From Robiginitomaculum sp. (GTDB lineage Bacteria > Pseudomonadota > Alphaproteobacteria > Caulobacterales > Maricaulaceae): a stretch of DNA of 64,000 bases. Both the position numbers and the translations under genes were made by a program. Location: the NCBI GenBank assembly GCA_016765135.1, contig JAESQN010000033.1, positions 59,754-123,753 on the forward strand, read 5' to 3'. The notes under the pieces are model-generated. The model saw only the letters and a list, made by a program, of their open reading frames with translations. It searched no databases and was not told the origin of the DNA. Each line of letters starts with the position of its first letter. The stretch's first letter is position 1. Below, piece after piece: positions 57,938-64,000 of this stretch.

Positions 57938-58621
57938 ATGCTGATGTCATATCTAATAACACGACTTTACCCTGTAATCGCGCTTTTGGTTTTCGCTCTG
58001 GTTACCGCGACACCCAGCTTCGCACAATCTACCAGTCAACCCAGCGAAGTAGCGGCTATATTTGCTTGCAAATCCATGGCCGAGCCCGAAGCACGCCTAA
58101 CCTGTTATGACGCGGCAGTTGGACGACTTGAAGCGGCGCAAAAAAGCGGCGAAATCGTGACCTTAAGCAAAACCCAGGTCGAAAAGGTAAAAAAAGACGC
58201 ATTTGGCTTTAACATCCCGTCCCTGCCAGGTCTTGGGAAATTGTTTGGCGGCAAAGACAAGTCAAAAAGAAAGACCCATGCCGCCATTTCGGATATGGAC
58301 AGCCCGCAAGCACCGCCCCACTCCGAAAAAAGCAAGGCCAAAAAAAGCAAGACCAAGAAAAAAGAAGCCGCCATAGAAGCGAGCAACATTAAATCAGTGA
58401 GCTTGACGCTGCGCAAAACAACCACATTTGGCTATAAAAAAACCCGATTCTTCTTTAATAATGGCCAAGTTTGGGAGCAGGCCGATTCCGCCTCGGTTAG
58501 AATCCCCAAATCCCGGGACGGCACACCCACCACGGCAAAAATAACCAAGGCTGCATTGGGGAGCTATATGCTGAGGATCAATGGCAAGGGCCGGGCAGTT
58601 CGTGTGCGCCGGACCAGGTAA
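57938..58621 (+). CDS. Hypothetical exported protein
   Basis: I do not recognise a function for this 227-residue protein. It has a signal peptide that ends in SFAQS, followed by AAIFACKSMAEPEARLTCYDAAVGRLEAA, a Cys-x(n)-CYDA pattern found in several exported proteobacterial proteins, including VasI-like ones. A strongly basic Lys/Ser/Ala linker spans residues 105-150 (SKAKKSKTKKKEAA). The C-terminal 70 residues look all-beta and bind-like. It overlaps the next gene by one base (TAATG), so the two are a unit. Confidence 0.75.
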   Translation: MLMSYLITRLYPVIALLVFALVTATPSFAQSTSQPSEVAAIFACKSMAEPEARLTCYDAAVGRLEAAQKSGEIVTLSKTQVEKVKKDAFGFNIPSLPGLGKLFGGKDKSKRKTHAAISDMDSPQAPPHSEKSKAKKSKTKKKEAAIEASNIKSVSLTLRKTTTFGYKKTRFFFNNGQVWEQADSASVRIPKSRDGTPTTAKITKAALGSYMLRINGKGRAVRVRRTR

Positions 58622-59568
58622 TGCCGTCATGGCTCAATAATTCTTGGCTCAAAGATTTTGAGATAAAAGACAAGCAAATTATCGTCAAAGCCACGGGGGC
58701 GAAACTACCTTTGGGATTTGACATAATCCGCGAAGCTTTGTCCTGGTTTCCGTTTTATCTTTACGAGAAATTCCGGCGTTTTAGGTCATTGTTTTCTCAA
58801 GACCCTCGCATTACAATTGCCTTTTCACCTGTCGCGCCGCGCCCTTGGTATTTGTTGCCCGTTTTGACCTATAGGGCCAGAATGCGGCACACTAAAGATT
58901 ACAAGCAGGCCGATGTCGTGGTGTATTTTGAGGACGAGACCAAGGTCAGCCCCCCGCAAATCCCGGCAGGCACCACAGGAAAAACTCTAAATTTCGGATG
59001 TTACGACATTTCAAAATCAAGAGTTGCCCAAAAATTCGAACAGGTGTTTGGCTATGCCCTGGCCGTTGACCCCCTCACCTATAACGGGCCGATTGCGGTA
59101 AAATCAGAACGCAATGGCACCCATGACGGATATGTGGCCCAAGGCCCGCTTACGCCCGAGCAGGTTGGTGATCCTGACTTGGTGTTTCAGCGTTTAATTG
59201 ACAATACGGTTGACGGCGAATGGGCCGAAGATTTGCGCTGTCCCATTATTGGCGGGGAAATTGCACTGGTTTTTGTCAAGCGTCGCCCACTAGTATCGCG
59301 CTTTGCTAATTTCAACTCAAGCGTGGTTCTGCATAAGCCCGAACATCTGCTCAGCCAAGAAGAACGCGGCAAACTCAAGCAATTCGCCGCCGCTATGGGA
59401 CTTGACCAAGGCGGCATGGATGTATTGCGCGACAAACAAGACGGCAAGATTTATGTGGTAGACGTCAACAAAACAGATATGGGGCCACCCCTTGCTTTGT
59501 CCATAGCTGACAAATCAAAGGCCATAGCCATTTTAACCAAACAGCTCCTGAAATTGATCAATGGTTGA
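58621..59568 (+). CDS. Hypothetical protein with ATP-grasp-like C-terminus
   Basis: This 315-residue protein is unnamed. The N-terminal half has basic and aromatic residues but no signal. The C-terminal third has GLDQGGMDVLRDKQDGKIYVVDVNKTDMGPP, which resembles the metal-binding end of ATP-grasp enzymes (an acidic residue, then VVDVN). I infer an ATP-dependent ligase-like fold that acts on an unknown substrate. It is coupled to the exported protein upstream and overlaps the MBL gene by 8 nt, so the three may work together. Confidence 0.6.
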   Translation: MPSWLNNSWLKDFEIKDKQIIVKATGAKLPLGFDIIREALSWFPFYLYEKFRRFRSLFSQDPRITIAFSPVAPRPWYLLPVLTYRARMRHTKDYKQADVVVYFEDETKVSPPQIPAGTTGKTLNFGCYDISKSRVAQKFEQVFGYALAVDPLTYNGPIAVKSERNGTHDGYVAQGPLTPEQVGDPDLVFQRLIDNTVDGEWAEDLRCPIIGGEIALVFVKRRPLVSRFANFNSSVVLHKPEHLLSQEERGKLKQFAAAMGLDQGGMDVLRDKQDGKIYVVDVNKTDMGPPLALSIADKSKAIAILTKQLLKLING

Positions 59569-60475
59569 TATTCCGCTCATCCGTGACCACGCCTTTGAAT
59601 ACGGCAAGCCCGAGCGCCAAAGCCCCCTGGTCACCCGCATCACAGCCGACAACCCCGGCCCGTTCACCTATACGGGTACGGGCGTATATATGGTCGGAAC
59701 CGACGATGTAGCTCTTATCGACCCTGGCCCCATAACGCCCGCACACACCAAAGCCCTTGATAATGCCTTGCTCGGCAAAACCTTGACACATATCCTGCTC
59801 ACCCATCATCACAGCGACCATTCGCCAATGGCAAAACCCTTGGCGGCCAAATATGGCTGCAAGATTTACGGCAAGTCCCCAAGTCCACCACAAAATGGCA
59901 TGTCCGAAATTAAATTGGACGCCGGCAATGACCCGGGCTTTGCGCCAGATATAGAAATCACCCACGGCGACATATTTACCGGCGTAGGCTGGAGCCTGAA
60001 AGCCGTGCATACACCCGGTCACACATCCAACCATATTTGCTATGCTCTCCCGGAGGAAAACACACTTTTTTCAGGCGACCACATTATGGGCTGGGCCACC
60101 AGTGTCGTCATCCCGCCGGACGGGCATATGGGTGATTACTTGCGCAGTTTAAACCTCATAAAAGATCAAGGTTATGATAGTATTCGCCCGACCCACGGCC
60201 CGGCCATAACCAAGGTCAAACCGTTTATCCAAGCCTATATTGACCACCGCCTGGCCCGCGAACAGCAAATATATGAAGCCGTGGCCGCCGGGCGGCACGA
60301 TATAATGGATATGGTCACCCATATCTATAGGGACATTGACAAACGCCTCTACCCGGCCGCCGCCATCAGCGTGCTGGCACACTTGATCCATTTATGTGAG
60401 GCCGGACGGGTAAAAACGACTGCTGTTTCGGGTAATGGCGCCATGACGCTTAATGCACATTATTCGGCTATTTGA
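59561..60475 (+). CDS. MBL-fold metallo-hydrolase (LACTB2-like)
   Basis: The 304-residue metallo-beta-lactamase-fold protein shows the metal motif THHHSDHSPMAKPL, HTPGHTSNHICYAL, FSGDHIMGW and the C-terminal winged-helix-like YPAAAISVLAHLIHLCEAGRV, all features of the LACTB2/hydroxyacylglutathione hydrolase group. Substrates may be RNA or thioesters. It overlaps the ATP-grasp-like gene by 8 nt. Confidence 0.88.
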   Translation: MVDIPLIRDHAFEYGKPERQSPLVTRITADNPGPFTYTGTGVYMVGTDDVALIDPGPITPAHTKALDNALLGKTLTHILLTHHHSDHSPMAKPLAAKYGCKIYGKSPSPPQNGMSEIKLDAGNDPGFAPDIEITHGDIFTGVGWSLKAVHTPGHTSNHICYALPEENTLFSGDHIMGWATSVVIPPDGHMGDYLRSLNLIKDQGYDSIRPTHGPAITKVKPFIQAYIDHRLAREQQIYEAVAAGRHDIMDMVTHIYRDIDKRLYPAAAISVLAHLIHLCEAGRVKTTAVSGNGAMTLNAHYSAI

Positions 60476-60514
60476 ATGCTTGCAAATCCCGTCCAAACAC
60501 CTATGTAGGCAACC

Positions 60515-61459
60515 ATGCTCAAAAACACATCCCCTCATATCCTTGACGTCGATAATGTCAGCAAATCCTTTGCGGGCAAACCCGCCGTTAAAAATGTCAG
60601 CTTTACGGTTGCGCCTGGTGAAATCGTCGGATTTTTAGGGCCAAATGGCGCTGGTAAAACCACAACTTTGCGCATGGCCCTCGGTTTGATTGCACCGGGT
60701 AGCGGTTCGGTGAAATTGTTCGGCGGCCCGCCGGGGCCAAGCGCCTTTGGCCGGGTCGGGTTTTTGCCCGAGGAACGCGGCATGTACGGCAAGATCAAAG
60801 CCAGAAACGGCATTGCCCACATTGCCTGTTTAAACGGCATGAAGCGCCGCGACGCCCTTAAGCAGGCCGATGATATGCTGGAGCGTTACGGGCTTGGCGA
60901 CGCCAAACATAAGAAAATTAAAACCCTGTCGAAAGGCATGGCCCAAAAAGTTCAATTGATTGCTGCTATCGCCCATGACCCCGAATTTTTGATACTGGAC
61001 GAGCCCTTTTCCGGCCTTGACCCGGTCAATCAAAAACTGCTGGAAACCATGGTGCGCGAAATAGCTGACCGGGGCCGCACCATTATTTTCTCAACCCATG
61101 TTATGGAGCATGCCGAACGTCTGTGCGATAAAATTGTCTTGCTGTCCCAGGGCGAAAAGATATTCGATGGCACTCTAAAACAAGCCTTGGCCCACGCGCC
61201 TAGACGGCTGGAAATCGAAACGCCGGACGCCAAAGCCAAAACCGTATTTATGCCTCTCGCAGACCAAATAACCCGAGACGGCGACACCTATAAAATTGAA
61301 TTACGCCCCGACAAAGAAGCCCGCCATGTCTTGGCCGCCAGCGTCAAAGCCAAGCTGAACCTGATCAGGTTCGAACCGGAAAAAGCAAGCCTGCACGAGG
61401 CTTTTGTTAATTTAGTGGGCCCAAATGTTAAGCATGTAGGTAAAGGGGAAAAATCATGA
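60515..61459 (+). CDS. ABC transporter ATP-binding protein (NatA-like)
   Basis: The 314-residue ATPase has Walker A GPNGAGKTTTLRMALGL, the signature LSKGMAQKVQLIAAI, Walker B FLILDEPFSGLDPVN and the H-loop FSTHVMEHAE. The tail after residue 215 resembles the C-terminal domain of sodium and drug exporters such as NatA/CcmA. It overlaps the permease by 4 nt (ATGA), so the two are a clear pair. Confidence 0.93.
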   Translation: MLKNTSPHILDVDNVSKSFAGKPAVKNVSFTVAPGEIVGFLGPNGAGKTTTLRMALGLIAPGSGSVKLFGGPPGPSAFGRVGFLPEERGMYGKIKARNGIAHIACLNGMKRRDALKQADDMLERYGLGDAKHKKIKTLSKGMAQKVQLIAAIAHDPEFLILDEPFSGLDPVNQKLLETMVREIADRGRTIIFSTHVMEHAERLCDKIVLLSQGEKIFDGTLKQALAHAPRRLEIETPDAKAKTVFMPLADQITRDGDTYKIELRPDKEARHVLAASVKAKLNLIRFEPEKASLHEAFVNLVGPNVKHVGKGEKS

Positions 61460-62934
61460 GCGCATTTTTAATAAGTCCCAGAAGAACCTACCTGATCGCC
61501 CGGCAGGATTTTATCGGCTATATTAAAACCTGGGGGTTTTGGCTCACGGCCTTGGGGCCGTTTCTGGGCATTCTTTTTGGCATTATGGCTCCGCTTATTA
61601 TGTCCAAATCAGAACCAACACGGTATGCATCGATCCTCGACGAAACCGGGCTACATGCCAATGCTATCGAACAATTACTGGTCACGGAAAACAATGACGG
61701 TATGAAAGCCGCCCTGCGCGAACTGGCCAAGTTTACCGTGCCGCAAAAGAACAAAGACGCGTTTAACAAGGCTTTGGACGAACAAGGCATAGAGGCCGCA
61801 AAAAACTTCATGAAACAAACCAGTCCTTTTTTGGCAAAAAACATCAATATGCCCCAAAGCAAATTGGTGTTCATACCACCACCGGCAAACAACATGGACA
61901 AGTTAAAACCCTATGTTTTAGGTACAGAAAAGTTTGATATCGAAGGCGAAACTCAAACCCTGAGCGGTGTTTTGCATATTTTTGACAAAGACGGAGAAAC
62001 CAAAGCCGAGTTTTGGTCTACCGCATCCACCAAAAACGATTTGGTCAGACTGGCCAACCGGTATTTCACCAACCAGGCCGCAAACACGTATCTGGAAGCC
62101 GCCGGGCTTAACCGCGCCGAATTGCGGAAAATCCGCAAAAATTCAGTGTCCGTAAGCACATTTAATCCAGAAAAGCAGGCAAATGATGCGGACGGGCAAA
62201 AGGTCACGGGCAAAGACCGTATCCCTTATATTGTCGCGGCTGGCCTGGCCGTATTGCTGTGGCTGACCGTGTTTAACGGCGCCTATATGTTATTGATGTC
62301 CATGGTGGAGGAAAAAATCAACAAAGTGCTGGAAATGCTGCTGGCGACCACGCGGTTTTCGGAAATCTTTCTGGGCAAATTACTCGGCGTGGCCGCCTTG
62401 ACATTGGCTACATTGCTACCGTGGATTATTCTAGGCGCAATAGGGTTTTACGGCGCGGCCCAATTCGCTGACGGCGCGGTTGCTGATGGTCTCGCCAAAG
62501 CCATGACCACGGAAATGCTGATTTTTCTGCCTATATTTTTCATACTGGGCTATGTGTTTTACGGCTCGATATTTATCGCGCTGGGCGCATTGGCCGAAAG
62601 CCTGCAAGACGCCTCTACCCTGATGACACCTATGGTGCTGATATTAACTGCGTGTATTATCGTTGTGCCTATTGGCATAACCTATCCAGACTCGCCCGTA
62701 TTAACTGCCGCCGCATGGTTTCCGTTTTCAGCCCCCTTTGCGGCCATTATCCGCTTGCCGTCCGACCCACCCTTGTGGGAAACCATAGGTTCGGTCGCCG
62801 TGCTGATCGCATCTTGTATATTCGTGGTTTGGGGTTCGTCTCGCTTGTTTGCCCACGGCGTATTAACGGGCGGCGGCACGGCATCTGTCAAAGCCTGGTT
62901 TTCGCGTGTTGTTTTACGCAAGAAAAACGGCTAA
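61456..62934 (+). CDS. ABC transporter permease (NatB-like)
   Basis: The 492-residue membrane protein has one N-terminal helix (WGFWLTALGPFLGILFGIMAPLIM), a 200-residue external domain and five or more C-terminal helices with MVEEKINKVLEMLLATTRFSEIFLGKLLGVAALTLATLLPW, the hallmark of the ABC-2 and NatB exporters. With the preceding ATPase it forms an exporter. The substrate is not clear. It is followed 9 nt later by coq9. Confidence 0.9.
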   Translation: MSAFLISPRRTYLIARQDFIGYIKTWGFWLTALGPFLGILFGIMAPLIMSKSEPTRYASILDETGLHANAIEQLLVTENNDGMKAALRELAKFTVPQKNKDAFNKALDEQGIEAAKNFMKQTSPFLAKNINMPQSKLVFIPPPANNMDKLKPYVLGTEKFDIEGETQTLSGVLHIFDKDGETKAEFWSTASTKNDLVRLANRYFTNQAANTYLEAAGLNRAELRKIRKNSVSVSTFNPEKQANDADGQKVTGKDRIPYIVAAGLAVLLWLTVFNGAYMLLMSMVEEKINKVLEMLLATTRFSEIFLGKLLGVAALTLATLLPWIILGAIGFYGAAQFADGAVADGLAKAMTTEMLIFLPIFFILGYVFYGSIFIALGALAESLQDASTLMTPMVLILTACIIVVPIGITYPDSPVLTAAAWFPFSAPFAAIIRLPSDPPLWETIGSVAVLIASCIFVVWGSSRLFAHGVLTGGGTASVKAWFSRVVLRKKNG

Positions 62935-62943
62935 GCTGGCCAC

Positions 62944-63615
62944 ATGACCAAACCAGATCCCTCCCATAAAGCCCGCTTCGAATTACTTGAAGCGGCTTTG
63001 ATCCATGCGCCCTTTGATGGCTGGACAAGCAAAACATTGAAGCAAGCGGTGGTCGATACAGACTTACCAACGGGCGCAGAAGAATTATATTTTCCGGGCG
63101 GTCCATTGGAGCTGATCGCGTTTTGGAACGCCGGAATGGACGCTCAGGTGAAAACACATATGGCAGAGCTTGACCTCGCCAATATGCGCATCCGCGACAA
63201 AGTTACGGCGGGTGTTTTGGCGCGGCTTTACGCAATTGGCCCCCACGAAGAAGCCGCCAGACGCGCCCTAGCCCGCACGGCTTTAGTGGACGGACTATCC
63301 CTGGGGCCAAAAATTCTGTGGGCGGCGTCCGATACGATTTGGCGAGCCATCAATGACCGCTCTACGGACATAAATTACTACACCAAACGCATGACCCTTA
63401 GCGCCGTCATCAGCACTTCCCTGGCCTCTTGGCTAGCGGACTCAGAACCACAAAAACAAAAATCCCGCGCCTTTCTGGATGCCCGCATAGAAAATGTCAT
63501 GCAGTTCGAAACCGCCAAATTCAAAGCCAAAAAACGCCTAAGCACCCTACCCAACCCCATAGAAATACTGGGCACGCTACGTTACGGCACAAAACGCCGC
63601 AAACGCCGGGGTTAG
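62944..63615 (+). CDS. coq9: COQ9 family ubiquinone biosynthesis protein
   Basis: COQ9 binds lipid-like quinone precursors and helps the hydroxylase Coq7. The 223-residue protein begins with a TetR-like helical part (ARFELLEAALIHAPFDGWTSKTLKQAVVDTDL), then LYFPGGPLELIAFWNAGMD, the family helices ALVDGLSLGPKILWAASDTIWRAINDRSTDINYYTKRMTLSAVISTSLASWL and the IENVMQFETAK end. coq7 is far away at 23279. A basic tail KRRKRRG is present. Confidence 0.94.
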   Translation: MTKPDPSHKARFELLEAALIHAPFDGWTSKTLKQAVVDTDLPTGAEELYFPGGPLELIAFWNAGMDAQVKTHMAELDLANMRIRDKVTAGVLARLYAIGPHEEAARRALARTALVDGLSLGPKILWAASDTIWRAINDRSTDINYYTKRMTLSAVISTSLASWLADSEPQKQKSRAFLDARIENVMQFETAKFKAKKRLSTLPNPIEILGTLRYGTKRRKRRG

Positions 63616-63748
63616 AGGTTCTAAACCGCACTGGAAATTTGTAACCCGCCAGCAAACAGCCTCCCACCTCACACCGAAATTTGCGGGCTATATTTGTTTT
63701 ATTGCGGGTGTGCATGGGGGTAAACTTAGCACAAACCCGACACCCACG

Positions 63749-63817
63749 TTACCCCTCACCTTGTTCCTCTCCCCATTTTTCATGCAAGAAGGGGGAGAGG
63801 AACAAGGTGAGGGGTTA
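63749..63817. repeat. Inverted repeat, family B (copy 3, shortest form)
   Basis: TTACCCCTCACCTTGTTCC with CTCTCCCC at the left, and the exact inverted GGGGAGAGGAACAAGGTGAG and GGGTTA at the right, separated by only about 18 bp. It is the minimal form of copies at 27123 and 36213 and shows that the 25-bp arms are the conserved part. Confidence 0.85.
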
Positions 63818-63909
63818 CGAGCTATTGGGGAAACACGGTGTTTTCCCGCCTAATTTTATTATTCCCAAAATCTAATCCACGGTTCTTCGGGGGCGTATAT
63901 AGTGCGTCT

Positions 63910-64000
63910 ATGAAACTTGATTTGACCGCTATTGAGAAACTTTGTCCGGCCGGGATTACGCCTTTGGCGGAGTTGCGGGCGTTTGTTTTGGTGTTGGTGC
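63910..64000 (+). CDS. Partial gene at right edge, unknown
   Basis: An open frame starts at ATG 63910 (MKLDLTAIEKLCPAGITPLAELRAFV) and continues past the window edge. Thirty residues are too few to name it. It has no strong ribosome site. It may have its own promoter in the 63616-63909 region, because the repeat-containing gap before it does not carry a through-frame. Confidence 0.5.
   Translation, partial: MKLDLTAIEKLCPAGITPLAELRAFVLVLV

Noticed and set aside
57667..58110. 147-codon plus frame upstream of the exported hypothetical gene
   Set aside because: It overlaps the real gene in a different frame, has no motif, and its first half lies in an A+T-rich promoter-like region.
63616..63909. 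A tenth linker frame across repeat B copy 3
   Set aside because: The frame that would end at the ATGA of the edge gene has a stop (TAA at 63851-63853), so the gap is not bridged. I used it as a negative control.

Overview
This window is a chromosomal piece of a Gram-negative, aerobic alphaproteobacterium. The evidence is a nuo (complex I) operon in alphaproteobacterial order, aerobic ubiquinone genes (coq7, coq9), an outer-membrane TonB receptor, a DUF481 porin-like protein, a methionine synthase split into two genes, and alphaproteobacterial HNH and Hsp33 genes. Base composition is near half G+C. The gene set fits the Hyphomonadaceae/Maricaulales side of the class, but I cannot name a genus. 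It is dense housekeeping DNA with no prophage, insertion sequence with a transposase, CRISPR array, tRNA or rRNA that I can see.

Layout. 1-4300 (minus): nuoA-B-C-D-E-F. 4583-11193: a glycine-zipper lipoprotein, a DUF481 protein, folK-smpB-dapA, a soluble lytic transglycosylase and a glycosyltransferase. 11564-15962: an HNH nuclease, cyclophilin, thioredoxin-fold protein, rpe and trkH. 15959-22600 (minus): a rodZ-like gene and ispG, then a membrane Hsp70 module (GrpE-like membrane protein, Hsp70-like ATPase, small anchored protein), then hslO. 22773-23872: dsbB-coq7. 24173-42439 (plus): an 18-kb run with a leader peptide and attenuator, then ilvD-ilvC-ilvB-(2-TM protein)-ilvN-leuA-leuC-leuD-leuB-ilvA-gltD-gltB. 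42475-49469 (minus): a methionine operon metX-metB-metF-metH(N)-metH(C) behind a SAM riboswitch. 49543-54239: a PepSY/lipase/SCP2 operon, a lipoprotein methyltransferase, an Hsp20 and a DUF6445 oxygenase-like protein. 54398-57640: a large TonB-dependent receptor. 57938-63615: an unknown pair, an MBL hydrolase, an ABC exporter and coq9.

The most striking observation is how the operons handle intergenic palindromic repeats. Nine gaps inside co-directional gene runs contain inverted-repeat DNA. In all nine, one open frame begins at or just beside the stop codon of the upstream gene, crosses the whole repeat without a stop, and ends on a stop that overlaps the start codon of the next gene by 4, 7 or 8 nt. 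Neither of two control gaps shows this. In nuoF and nuoD the linker frame also begins with a second copy of the N-terminal residues of the downstream protein, written partly or wholly in different codons. I infer that repeats were tolerated in these operons only where translation continuity was kept, which would protect against Rho polarity and preserve translational coupling.

The other notable regulatory elements are a textbook branched-chain amino-acid attenuator with mutually exclusive 8-bp pairings upstream of ilvD, an S-box-like SAM riboswitch with its own terminator upstream of metX, a perfect 48-bp palindrome after the glycosyltransferase, and a 22-bp palindrome between dapA and the transglycosylase.
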